Part shown: positions 52,712 to 60,870 of the stretch, in pieces | Position numbering within the stretch: the first letter of the stretch is position 1 | How the letters are laid out: every line of letters starts with the position of its first letter | Program-made: the position numbers and the translations under genes | Assembly: GCF_016859125.1 (NCBI RefSeq) | Contig: NZ_CP069338.1 | Span: forward strand, 5,891,501-5,955,500 | Source: Archangium violaceum | Lineage (GTDB): Bacteria; Myxococcota; Myxococcia; Myxococcales; Myxococcaceae | DNA length: 64,000 nucleotides | Direction: 5' to 3' | Notes under the pieces: model-generated | Seen by the model: the letters and a program-made list of their open reading frames with translations, nothing else | Databases searched by the model: none | Told to the model about the DNA's origin: nothing

Positions 52712-53082
52712 AGGCGGGGAGCCGAGTAGCGCCGCACGAAGTGGATCCACCGGCGCTCGTCCACTTCCACCTGCCACTCGCTGTTGGGCGTGAGCGGCAG
52801 GCGCTGCTTGAGGAAGGTCTCCAGGAGGTCCGCGGCCTTCACCGGGGTGAGGCCGGGCGCGCGGAAGGCGACGCGCAGGAACACGTCGAGCGAGGAGGCC
52901 ACCTCGACGACCGTGTAGATGCGCAGCGAACCCACGCGCCTCTGATACTGCACGTCCCCTTGCACCGAGGCCGGCGCTTGATCGGCCGGCAGCGCCGCCG
53001 TCCAGTTGGACGGAGCGAGGGCGAAATCGAGCAACTCGGTGCTCGCGTCTTCCAGCGTTGCGTGCTCGTGGATGGAAAGCAT
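52702..53082 (-). CDS. Unknown protein, 126 aa
   Basis: Small soluble protein with no signal peptide. ATG 53082 is best placed (GGGGAG six bases upstream); ATG 53088 is too close to that site. Beta-rich middle (RRVGSLRIYTVVEVASSLDVFLRVAF) and an aromatic end (EWQVEVDERRWIHFVRRYS). No family recognised. The gap 53083-53343 upstream contains nothing I can name. Confidence 0.7.
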   Translation of the reverse strand: MLSIHEHATLEDASTELLDFALAPSNWTAALPADQAPASVQGDVQYQRRVGSLRIYTVVEVASSLDVFLRVAFRAPGLTPVKAADLLETFLKQRLPLTPNSEWQVEVDERRWIHFVRRYSAPRLQA

Positions 53083-53343
53083 GCCCATCTCCCCTGTGTG
53101 GCCGTCCCACGAGGAAGAATGTGCCCACGCACCAAGGGCGTGCAAGGGGGCGGGAGGGTGTTCCGGGGGCTCCGTTTTCAGACGTCATCCACGCGTCAGA
53201 GCCGTGTGGTAACGCGCCGCGTGGGGTTGGCGCCTGCTTCGCTGGTGAACACTCGCCGGTACGTGCGGGGCGGTGCATGGTCGTCTCCCTCGCACATCGC
53301 CATGCACCCGTCATCCGCGCGTCACGTGAGGGAGACGGAGCGC

Positions 53344-54543
53344 TCAGCGCCCGAGCGCCACGCCCGCGAGGAAGCGCCAGGAGATGCTCGAGGCCTCGCC
53401 ACTGATGACGTCCGCGAGCTCGTCGCGGACACGCTCATTCCGGATCGCCGCGCGAAAGGTACGGTCCAACAGCCGGGGTCGCTCGAAGGCGAACATCAGC
53501 TTGCGGTTGAGCTGGAACGCGGTGCGGAAGCGCGTCTGCCAACGCCGCGCGTAGCCACCGAGCCCCCGCGCCGACAGGTCGCCCGCCGCCACCGCTTCGG
53601 CCACCGCCTCGGCGGCGAAGGCGCCTGACTCCAGGGCGAACTCGATGCCCTCGCCCGTGAGCGGGTTGACGAAGCCGGCCGCGTCTCCCAGCAGCAGCGC
53701 CCGATCGAAGTGGGTGTGCCGGGCGAAGGAGCCGAAGGGCAGGTGATGCCCCTTCACCTTGCCCACGCGCCTGGCTCCGGCCAGCTCCGCCGCCACGTGA
53801 GGGCTCGCGCAGAAGCGCTCCATCAGCTCGGGCAGCTTCGCTCCGGACGCGGCGAGCTGGTCCGCGCGCAGGCCCAGCCCCACGTTGGCCCGCCCATCCG
53901 GCAGGGGGAAGATCCACCCATAGGCGGGCAGCAGCTCCTTCTCCCAGTAGAAGGCCATGCTCCGAGGACGGGAGAGGCGGACGTTCTCGTAGTAGGCGCG
54001 GACCGCGAAGGCGCCCTCATGGTCCGGGAAGTCGGGCGCCCCGAGCGCGCGCCGCACCACCGAGGGTGAGCCATCGCATCCCAGCACGAGGTCGGCGCGC
54101 ACGGCCTCTCCGTCGCGGCAGCGCAGGACGATACCGTTGGCCTCCCGCTCGATCCCCTCCACCCGTACGCCCTCGCGCAGCTTGGCGCCGGACTGGACCG
54201 CGCGCTGGACGAGCCGCTCGTCGAGCACCTGGCGGGGGATGACGCTGGCCTTGCCGCCGAAGAGCCGGGTCGGGATGGCCATGTCCAACACCACGCCTCC
54301 CGGGGAGATGGCGTAGATGGCGTCCACCGGCGCGGCCTCGGTCTCGCTGCCGGGCAGTGTCCCGAGCCCCAGTCGCTCCAGCATCCACAGCGTCCGGGGC
54401 GTGCAGCCATCTCCGCAGATCTTGTCCCGGGGGAAGCGGCCGCGCTCGAGCAACGTCACCCGGGCACCCTGCTGCGCGAGGAACGTGGCCGCGGATGAGC
54501 CGGCGGGCCCGGCACCGACGATGGCGACGTGGAGGGATTTCAT
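53344..54543 (-). CDS. Geranylgeranyl-reductase-family flavoprotein
   Basis: 399 residues. FAD motif VAIVGAGPAGSSAATFLAQQ at the N-terminus, the DKICGDGCTPRTLWML block characteristic of geranylgeranyl reductases (usually KxCG followed by P), VLGCDGSPSVVR, and the C-terminal GDAAGFVNPLTGEGI motif. Such enzymes reduce or hydroxylate isoprenoid and related chains. No quinone or carotenoid genes adjoin it. ATG 54543 is at the family's usual position. Function beyond the superfamily is not established. Confidence 0.87.
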   Translation of the reverse strand: MKSLHVAIVGAGPAGSSAATFLAQQGARVTLLERGRFPRDKICGDGCTPRTLWMLERLGLGTLPGSETEAAPVDAIYAISPGGVVLDMAIPTRLFGGKASVIPRQVLDERLVQRAVQSGAKLREGVRVEGIEREANGIVLRCRDGEAVRADLVLGCDGSPSVVRRALGAPDFPDHEGAFAVRAYYENVRLSRPRSMAFYWEKELLPAYGWIFPLPDGRANVGLGLRADQLAASGAKLPELMERFCASPHVAAELAGARRVGKVKGHHLPFGSFARHTHFDRALLLGDAAGFVNPLTGEGIEFALESGAFAAEAVAEAVAAGDLSARGLGGYARRWQTRFRTAFQLNRKLMFAFERPRLLDRTFRAAIRNERVRDELADVISGEASSISWRFLAGVALGR

Positions 54544-54673
54544 GGGCGCGCGTTGTACGCCTCGAACCGCGAACCCGCCAGCATCGAGGCGTGTGGACCG
54601 GCCTGGTGCCCAGGAAACTCTTTCGCGGGTTCCCAGATAATCCTCCGGCCCTACCCCCCTTCAGGAGAATCCC

Positions 54674-55096
54674 TTGTCGTCCAAGCTCTGCGCGTTCGTC
54701 CTCCCTCTGTTGCTCGCCACCTCCGTCGCGGCGCAGACCCAGACCCCGGTCATTTCCTTCCCGGCGAGTGGCCCGTACGCGGTCACCGGCACCCTGCGCG
54801 CCGGCCAGCCCTTCACCGTTCAGTACACCCTGGATCGGTTGAAGAAGTGCCGCGCGACGTACAGCGGCATGGATACCTGGTTCATCAGCGTCGAGTACCG
54901 CTTCGACTACGGCACCTTCCAGGCAGCCTACGTGACCAATCAAAGCGATTACGTGCGCGTGTCGGTGCCCGCCACCATCACCGCGCCGGCCGGCGCCCGT
55001 ACGCTGGAGCTGCGGTTCAAGAACTGGGATCGCGGGGGCTGCGTCGCCTACGATCCGAGCTCCTGGCCCATCTACACGTTCACGCTCCAGCAGTAG
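54674..55096 (+). CDS. Secreted DUF6209-type protein
   Basis: 140 residues. Signal peptide ending LLLATSVAAQ, then a beta-sandwich-like protein. Motifs VTGTLRAGQPFTVQYTLDRL, CRATYSGMDTWFISV and LELRFKNWDRGGCVAYD agree with my recollection of DUF6209, abundant in myxobacteria and of unknown function. Two cysteines (after KK and in GGCV) may form a disulfide. TTG 54674 is the start, with AGGAGA six bases upstream. The last 17 bases overlap the convergent KAS III gene. Confidence 0.8.
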   Translation: MSSKLCAFVLPLLLATSVAAQTQTPVISFPASGPYAVTGTLRAGQPFTVQYTLDRLKKCRATYSGMDTWFISVEYRFDYGTFQAAYVTNQSDYVRVSVPATITAPAGARTLELRFKNWDRGGCVAYDPSSWPIYTFTLQQ

Positions 55097-56096
55097 TCCG
55101 CTCGAGCAGGGTACCCGCCCAGGTGAGGCCGCTGCCCACCACGGCGAGCGCGACCGCGTCTCCCAGCCGTGGATCGTCCCAGTTCTCCGAGAGCACTGTG
55201 GGAGCACCCGACGCCCCACAGTTGCCACGGCGATCCACGTTGAAGAAGTGGCGCGCATCGGCCACCCCGGTGCGCCGCTGCACCGACTCCAGCATGCGCA
55301 GGTTGGCCTGGTGTCCGATGAGGCTCGGTCCCTCCGGGGTGCGCCCCGGGGACGCCGCGAGGTAGTGCTCGCGCAACGTGAGGAAGGTCTCGGTCGCGCG
55401 CTTGATGGCGAAGGCCTGCACCGCCGAGCCCTGCTGGGTGAAGTGGCCGAAGCGAGGCACCTTCACCTTGTCCGCGCCCGAGGGATCCCCTCCGAGCAGC
55501 GTATGGGTGATGCGCCAGGGGCCGGGGACGCGCGGGCTGAGCAACGCGGCGCTGGTGCCATCGCCCCACAGCACGCAGCTGGAGCGGTCCGAGTAGTCCA
55601 CCACTCGGGTGGAGTTCTCCGGATTCACCACCAGGATGAAGTCCGGCAGGCGCTCGGGCTTCATGCTGTCGAGGAAGTGCAGCTGGGCGCAGAAGGAGGA
55701 GCAGGCCGCGTTGAGATCCACCGCGGGCGCATCGATGTTCAGCGCCTCCGCGATGCGGCAGGCCTCCGCGGGGATGCACTCGTCGGGCGAGCAGCCGCCC
55801 GCCACCACCATGCCCACGTCCTTCACGCCACGCCCCGCGCGCTCGAGCGCCATCAACGCCGCGCGCCTGCCCGTCTCCGCGTTGGAGTACAGGGCCGCCT
55901 CCTGGGCTCCGCGGACGTCGCGGTTGCGGGTCTCGCGGATGTACTCGAGCGGCAGCACCGTGTGTCGGGTGCGGATGCCCACCCGCTCGACGATCCAGGT
56001 GTCATCCGTCTCCAGGCCGATCTCCTGGAGGAACGCGTTGGTGATGATGTTCTCCGGGTGGAAGTGTCCGAGGGCGTGAAGGAACATGTCGCTCAT
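55080..56096 (-). CDS. 3-oxoacyl-ACP synthase III (FabH-like)
   Basis: KAS III-type condensing enzyme, 338 residues. Catalytic Cys lies in DLNAACSSF, His in LIGHQANLRM and Asn in DRRGNCGASGAP, so the triad is complete. KAS III enzymes start fatty acid synthesis from acyl-CoA and malonyl-ACP, or act in secondary metabolism as starter or ester-forming enzymes. It is an isolated gene rather than part of a fab cluster, which favours a specialised role. ATG 56096. Overlaps the convergent DUF6209 gene by 17 bases. Confidence 0.92.
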   Translation of the reverse strand: MSDMFLHALGHFHPENIITNAFLQEIGLETDDTWIVERVGIRTRHTVLPLEYIRETRNRDVRGAQEAALYSNAETGRRAALMALERAGRGVKDVGMVVAGGCSPDECIPAEACRIAEALNIDAPAVDLNAACSSFCAQLHFLDSMKPERLPDFILVVNPENSTRVVDYSDRSSCVLWGDGTSAALLSPRVPGPWRITHTLLGGDPSGADKVKVPRFGHFTQQGSAVQAFAIKRATETFLTLREHYLAASPGRTPEGPSLIGHQANLRMLESVQRRTGVADARHFFNVDRRGNCGASGAPTVLSENWDDPRLGDAVALAVVGSGLTWAGTLLERTTAGA

Positions 56097-56271
56097 TTCA
56101 ACATGGGCTACGTCATCGCTCTGACACGGCCAGGTGGATTTTCTCGCGGGGCACGGCCTGACGCGGCGCGTGGTGAACGTGTGGGGTCAATTGCATTTCA
56201 GTGAACATCCCACGTAGCTTTCGGGTCCTGACGGGTCCGCACGGAGTGGATCCTGAAAGAGGGGGTTTCAC

Positions 56272-56703
56272 ATGGAGCAGGCTCAGTACGAAATGACGCA
56301 GGAGCAGGCCGCTGCTGCTGCCCAGGGCGGCATCTTTGGGATGCTGGTGGCGTTCGCGATCGCCGCGGTTTTCATCGTCGCGATGTGGAAGATCTACACC
56401 AAGGCGGGTCAGCCGGGTTGGGCCTCGCTGGTTCCCTTCTACAACATCCTCGTGATGCTGAAGATCGTCGGCAAGCCCGCGTGGTGGCTGGTGTTGTTCT
56501 TCATCCCGATCGTCAACTTCGTCGTGGGCATCATGATGTACGTGGCGCTGGCGAAGGCCTTTGGCAAGGGGACCGGATTCGCGCTCGGACTCATCTTCCT
56601 TTCGCCCATCTTCTTCCTGCTCCTGGCCTTCGGTGACGCGGAGTACGTGGGCGACGCGCCCTCGAACATGGTGGGCCCGCAGCACATGCCGCGGGCGGCG
56701 TAA
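56272..56703 (+). CDS. DUF5684-type membrane protein
   Basis: 143 residues with three or four hydrophobic helices: GIFGMLVAFAIAAVFIVAMW, WWLVLFFIPIVNFVVGIMMY and GLIFLSPIFFLLLAFG. The motif KAGQPGWASLVPFYNILVML between helices 1 and 2 is typical of DUF5684, a family of unknown function often beside signal peptidases. ATG 56272 follows GAGGGGGT. Divergent from the KAS III gene. Confidence 0.85.
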   Translation: MEQAQYEMTQEQAAAAAQGGIFGMLVAFAIAAVFIVAMWKIYTKAGQPGWASLVPFYNILVMLKIVGKPAWWLVLFFIPIVNFVVGIMMYVALAKAFGKGTGFALGLIFLSPIFFLLLAFGDAEYVGDAPSNMVGPQHMPRAA

Positions 56704-56713
56704 TGTCCCGAGC

Positions 56714-56742
56714 GGGCCCGGGGCTCACCGCGCCCCGGGCCC
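56714..56742. terminator. Strong GC hairpin after the DUF5684 gene
   Basis: GGGCCCGGGGC, loop TCACCGC, GCCCCGGGCCC: an 11-bp perfect stem 11 bases after the DUF5684 stop. It probably ends its transcript. It also lies just past the elongation factor G relic on the other strand. Confidence 0.65.
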
Positions 56743-56755
56743 TGCCTTCCGCTGA

Positions 56756-56927
56756 CTACGGGTGGGCCGCCGCCAGCACCGAGGCCTGGAGCGCGTCGGG
56801 CACCGGCTCGTAGGTGGCCAGGCGCAGGGTGGCCGAAGCGCGCCAGGCCACCACCGGATGGGCCCGCGTCGATGTGGGCCATGATGCCGATGTTGCGGTA
56901 GCGCTCGATTCGGGTGGTGCGAGACAT
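56756..56927 (-). pseudogene. fusA: Elongation factor G relic with internal deletion
   Basis: Read on the minus strand from ATG 56927, the first 22 codons give MSRTTRIERYRNIGIMAHID and AG, the N-terminus of elongation factor G up to the P-loop. The frame then shifts at about 56862. In the new frame the DNA encodes RASATLRLATYEPVPD and ends at TAG 56756, matching the C-terminal end of EF-G domain V (RAxxxxxxxxYEPVP). About 640 codons in between are missing, including the whole GTPase core. It is most simply a large deletion in an extra fusA copy. The flanking DNA to 57206 contains nothing else recognisable. Confidence 0.75.
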
Positions 56928-57206
56928 GAAGACTTGCCGTTCCCGTCGGGGGGCGTCACCCGCGGGTTGAAGACAGACACACTGGTTGAGAGGAATGGGG
57001 CGCGTCAGGGTGCGTCGGCGCGCGCACGCATGCCCGGGAGCGGCCCCTCGGGGACGCTCGGGACGGCGCGAGGACACACGAAGGCCCGGGATTGAGCAGG
57101 GGCGGAACCGGACTCCTACGGCACACGGGAACCAGCCAGCCCGCGTACCAGGAGACCCCGGTCCGCCTGCTCAAATGTCGAGCAGCACCTTGTTGCGGGT
57201 GCATTG

Positions 57207-58301
57207 TCAGTCGTGAGCAGGAATTGAGCCCTGGACGAGCTCCGTGGCGCCTCCCGCCTTGTGCAATGGAAGGACGGAGGCCCCCGCGTGCTCCTCGAGC
57301 GCGGTGGCGAGCTCGTGGGCATGCGTGGTGACGAACACCTGGCCGCGGCGGCTCGCCGCGGCGATGAGGCGTCCCAGCGGTTCCAGCAGGGAGGGATGCA
57401 GGCTCGTCTCCGGCTCGTTGAGCGCGAGGAAGGGCGGCGGCCGGGGGGAGAGCAGGGCGGCGAGCAGGCAGAGGTAGCGCAGTGTCCCATCGGACAGCTC
57501 CGTCGCCTCCAGCGGGCGCTGCAGCCCGGGCATGCGCATGCGGAAGGAGAAGCGGCCGTCCTCGCTGGAGAGCTCCAGGCGCGAGCCGGGGAAGGCGCTC
57601 TCCACCGCCGCGTGCAGCCCCCGGTCGTCGCCGATGTCGTCGATGGTCATCAACGCCGCCGCCAGGTCCCTCCCATCGTGTGCCAGCGCGGGCGTGCGCA
57701 CGCCCACCTGTGCGTGACGCAGGGGCGACGCCGGATCGGTCCGGAAGTGGTGGTAGAAGCGCCAGCGGAGCAGCTCCCCGCGCAGCGCGCTCAGCAGCGG
57801 GAAGCGGTGCGGCTCGGAGATCTGCGCCAGCACGGACTCACTGCCCCACAGCTCGGCCGCGAAGGTGGTGCGGCGGCCCTCCGCGTCGCGCGCGAAGGCA
57901 CTCCGGGAGCGGCGCTCGGCCACCACGTGCCGGCGCTTGCCCTCGTGGAGCCACACCGTCTCCTCCTTCACGTCCGGGTCCAGGCTGAAGGGTCCCTCGG
58001 GGGGCGGCACGACTCCGCAGGACAGCTCGTAGGCGAGGTCCTCCAGCCGCACGCCCACGGTGAGGCGCGCCGGCTCGCCCTTCTTGCGAGGGCCCGCCCA
58101 CAGGACGGAGGGCAGCCCGCCCTCCTCGGCCAGCGTGCGCGCCAGCGTCCCCTCGGCGCCGGTGTGCAGCAGCTGCAGCGCGCGGTAGACGTTCGTCTTG
58201 CCGCACCCGTTGGGGCCCACCACCACCGTCACCGGGGCGAGCGGGAAGCGCAACGACTGGACCGAGCGGTAGCCTTCAATCCACAGCTCTCGGACGGGCA
58301 T
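57207..58301 (-). CDS. AAA/SMC-type ATPase (RecF/OLD-like)
   Basis: 364 residues. N-terminal strand then Walker A in VVVGPNGCGKTNVYRAL near residue 28. ABC-type signature ELSDGTLRYLCLL. Walker B FLALNEPETSLHPSLL with the catalytic Glu, then VFVTTHAHEL as the switch His. Single polypeptide without a Toprim nuclease domain or coiled-coil hinge, unlike OLD and SMC proteins. Such small ATPases are found beside defence or repair genes, but no partner lies here. ATG 58301, 21 bases after the PPK2 stop. Confidence 0.87.
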   Translation of the reverse strand: MPVRELWIEGYRSVQSLRFPLAPVTVVVGPNGCGKTNVYRALQLLHTGAEGTLARTLAEEGGLPSVLWAGPRKKGEPARLTVGVRLEDLAYELSCGVVPPPEGPFSLDPDVKEETVWLHEGKRRHVVAERRSRSAFARDAEGRRTTFAAELWGSESVLAQISEPHRFPLLSALRGELLRWRFYHHFRTDPASPLRHAQVGVRTPALAHDGRDLAAALMTIDDIGDDRGLHAAVESAFPGSRLELSSEDGRFSFRMRMPGLQRPLEATELSDGTLRYLCLLAALLSPRPPPFLALNEPETSLHPSLLEPLGRLIAAASRRGQVFVTTHAHELATALEEHAGASVLPLHKAGGATELVQGSIPAHD

Positions 58302-58322
58302 GCCGCGCCACTGTACAGGGTC

Positions 58323-59150
58323 CTACCGGCCCTTGCGCCAGGCCTCGAGCTCCGCCTTCTTGCGCGTGCCCACCTCGTCGAGCCGCTCCTGCCAGCTCTT
58401 GCGGTAGGGCCGGAGGGCCTCGAGGAGCGCGCGCGCCACCACGAGGTTGCGGTACCACTTCGCGTCCGCCGGGACGATGGTCCACGGGGCCTTCTTGGTG
58501 GACGTGCGCTCGAGGACCTCCTCGTAGGCCCGGGTGTAGTCGTCCCAGTGCTCCCGATCCTCCCAATCCCCGGCGTTGATCTTCCAGGCCTTGCGCGGCT
58601 CCTTCTCCCTGTCCAGCAGGCGCTGCTCCTGCTCCTCGCGGCTGATGTGGAGGAAGAACTTCAGGATGATCGTCCCGTGCTCGGCGAGCATCTCCTCGAA
58701 GTCGCGGATGTGCCCGTAGCGCTCCCTCCAGAGTGACTCCGGGGCGAGCCCCTGCACACGCACGACGAGTACGTCCTCGTAGTGCGAGCGGTTGAAGATG
58801 GCGAGCTCGCCCTTGCGTGGGGTGCGTTGGTGGATGCGCCAGAGGAAGTCGTGCTCCCGCTCCTCCTCGGAGGGCACGCCGAAGGAGGCGACGCTGACGC
58901 CCCGGGGGTTGAGGTAGCCCGCGACGTGCTTGATGGTCCCGTCCTTCCCGGCCGTGTCCCGGCCCTGGAGCACGATGAGCACGGAGTTCATGCGCGCGCC
59001 CCACAGGAGATCCTGCAGGTCGAAGAGCTCCTCGCCGAGCACGTCCAGCTCCCGCTTCGCCTCGTTCTTGTCCGTCTTCTCTGGAGGGACGGTGGGGATC
59101 GCGTCGAGACGGACCTTCTCTCCCTGCTTGTCGATGGTGATGATGTCCAT
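58323..59150 (-). CDS. Polyphosphate kinase 2 family protein
   Basis: 275 residues, the class with one PPK2 domain. Walker A is LQGRDTAGKDG near 60-70, followed by NPRGVSVASFGVPSEEE and NRSHYEDVLVVRVQG, the lid region HISREEQEQRLLDR, and AWKINAGDWEDR. Uses polyphosphate to phosphorylate nucleoside mono- or diphosphates; whether it acts on AMP or ADP (class I, II or III) cannot be settled by eye. Lies upstream of, and on the same strand as, the AAA ATPase. Confidence 0.94.
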   Translation of the reverse strand: MDIITIDKQGEKVRLDAIPTVPPEKTDKNEAKRELDVLGEELFDLQDLLWGARMNSVLIVLQGRDTAGKDGTIKHVAGYLNPRGVSVASFGVPSEEEREHDFLWRIHQRTPRKGELAIFNRSHYEDVLVVRVQGLAPESLWRERYGHIRDFEEMLAEHGTIILKFFLHISREEQEQRLLDREKEPRKAWKINAGDWEDREHWDDYTRAYEEVLERTSTKKAPWTIVPADAKWYRNLVVARALLEALRPYRKSWQERLDEVGTRKKAELEAWRKGR

Positions 59151-59222
59151 GCGCCCCTCCCTTTCTTCTCGCGGTCAGGTTTCCATGGGGGGCGGGGTAT
59201 GACAACCCGTATGGAGGGCCCC

Positions 59223-59555
59223 ATGGCGGACGAGCCGCTGGAGTTGTTGCAGGGCACACTGGACATGCTGATCCTCAAGAGCCTGTCGTGGGGCCCGTTG
59301 CATGGCGCCGCGGTGGCCGAGTCCGTGCACACGCGAAGCGGACTGGAGCTGACGGTAGAGGAGGGGGTGCTCTACCCGGCGCTGCACCGGTTGGAGAAGC
59401 GGGGCTTGCTGGAGGCGGTGTGGGGCCTGTCGGAGAAGAACCGCCGTGTGAAGTTCTACCGCCTCACCCCCGAGGGCCACTCCCATCTGAAGGACGAGAC
59501 GCGGACGTGGAGGCGCTACGTGGCGGCGGTCTCCCGGGTGCTGGGGGTGCCGTGA
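59223..59555 (+). CDS. PadR-family transcriptional regulator
   Basis: 110 residues with a winged-helix PadR domain: ELLQGTLDMLILKSLSWGPLHGAAVAE, then VEEGVLYPALHRLEKRGLLEA and KFYRLTPEGHSHLKDE. ATG 59223 is chosen because GGAGGG lies just upstream; ATGs at 59199 and 59211 are alternatives. Lacks the long C-terminal helix of larger PadR proteins. It reads into the flavin monooxygenase gene after 97 bases, a likely target. Divergent from PPK2. Confidence 0.92.
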   Translation: MADEPLELLQGTLDMLILKSLSWGPLHGAAVAESVHTRSGLELTVEEGVLYPALHRLEKRGLLEAVWGLSEKNRRVKFYRLTPEGHSHLKDETRTWRRYVAAVSRVLGVP

Positions 59556-59652
59556 GGATGGTCACGGCCCGGTCACACCCCTGGCGGTAATCATCACTCC
59601 TGTCGGAATCGTCACAGGGGGGGACTCCTGCGACCCCGACCAGGAGTGACGC

Positions 59653-60822
59653 ATGAAGAACGCTGAAGCAACGAAGGTGCTGGAAGCCGCGCGTGACCTG
59701 GCCCCGGTGATTGCCGCCCGGGCCGCCGACATCGAATCGGGGCGGAGGTTGCCGTTGGAGTTGCTCGAGCAATTCAAGCGGGCGGGGTTCTTCCGCATGT
59801 TCGTGCCTCGCGGCCACGGCGGCTACGAGGCCGACCTGTGGACCTCCTGTGAGGTCCTGGAAACACTCGCCCGCGCGGACGGCGCCGCCGCCTGGACGAC
59901 GATGATCGGCATGGAGAGCCCGCACCTCTTCGCGCTCCTGCCTCGCGAGCGCTTCGACGCCATCTACTCGGCCGGGCCGGACGTCATCCTGGGCGGCCCC
60001 TTCAACGCGCAGGGGCAGGCCCTGGTGGAGAAGGGCGGCTATCGCGTCACCGGGCGTTGGGCCTTCGCCAGCGGCTGCGAGCATTGTGATTGGCTGTTCG
60101 CCAATTGCGTCGTCCTGGAGAACGGCCAGCCGCGTCCCGGCCCCATCCCGGGGGCTCCCCAGACGCGCGCCATGCTCTTCAAGGCCAATGAGGTGCGCAT
60201 CATCGACACGTGGAACGTGCTCGGCCTGAAGGGCACGGGCAGCCATGACGTCGCGCTCGAGGGGGCCTTCTGTCCCGAGGAGAGCTCCTTCGACATCTTC
60301 TTCGGCGTGTCCAACATCCAGCGTCCGGGCTTCGTCGCGCCGGTGCTGCACTTCGTCCTGCACATGGCGGCGGTGGCGCTGGGCATCGCCCAGGGCGCGG
60401 TGGACGACGTGGTGCAGCTCGTCACGAAGGGCAAGCGGCGGATGTACGCCCGCGTCCCGCTCATCGAGTCTCCCGTCTTCCAGCTCGAGCTCGGCCGCAC
60501 CGAGATGAGTGTGCGCGCCGCCCGCGTGCTCCTGCGCGACACGGTGGCGGAGCTCTGGTCCGCGTGTGTGAACGAGCCCTCCTCCGTTCCCGCCCTGGCG
60601 CCGCGCCTGTCGGCCACCCTGGCCTGGGTGACGGAGACGGCGGCCGGTGTAGTGGAAACCTGCTATCGGGCCGGGGGCGCCCACTCGCTCAAGGATGGCT
60701 CCTCCCTACAGAGGCGCTTCCGTGACATCTACACCTTCAGGCAGCATGCGTCTGCCGCTGAGGGGTGGTTTGGCCAGGCCGGAGCCGCCCTCCTCGGACA
60801 GCCGACGGGGTTCTGGACCTGA
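59653..60822 (+). CDS. Acyl-CoA-dehydrogenase-fold flavin monooxygenase
   Basis: 389 residues. N-terminal helices and the segment FKRAGFFRMFVPRGHGGYEADLW, ADGAAAWTTMIGM, and GRWAFASGCEHCDWLF fit the group of two-component (group D) flavin monooxygenases, such as HsaA/HpaB-like and nitrososynthase-type enzymes with an acyl-CoA dehydrogenase fold. The C-terminal AGGAHSLKDGSSLQRRFRDI is typical. Such enzymes need a separate flavin reductase, not found nearby. Likely role: hydroxylation of an aromatic or amino substrate. Preceded by PadR and followed 48 bases later by a BTAD regulator on the same strand. Confidence 0.86.
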   Translation: MKNAEATKVLEAARDLAPVIAARAADIESGRRLPLELLEQFKRAGFFRMFVPRGHGGYEADLWTSCEVLETLARADGAAAWTTMIGMESPHLFALLPRERFDAIYSAGPDVILGGPFNAQGQALVEKGGYRVTGRWAFASGCEHCDWLFANCVVLENGQPRPGPIPGAPQTRAMLFKANEVRIIDTWNVLGLKGTGSHDVALEGAFCPEESSFDIFFGVSNIQRPGFVAPVLHFVLHMAAVALGIAQGAVDDVVQLVTKGKRRMYARVPLIESPVFQLELGRTEMSVRAARVLLRDTVAELWSACVNEPSSVPALAPRLSATLAWVTETAAGVVETCYRAGGAHSLKDGSSLQRRFRDIYTFRQHASAAEGWFGQAGAALLGQPTGFWT

Positions 60823-60870
60823 AGGGGCCCGAGGGCGTCGGTCGTTCACTCGGGCGGCAGGGGGGAACAC

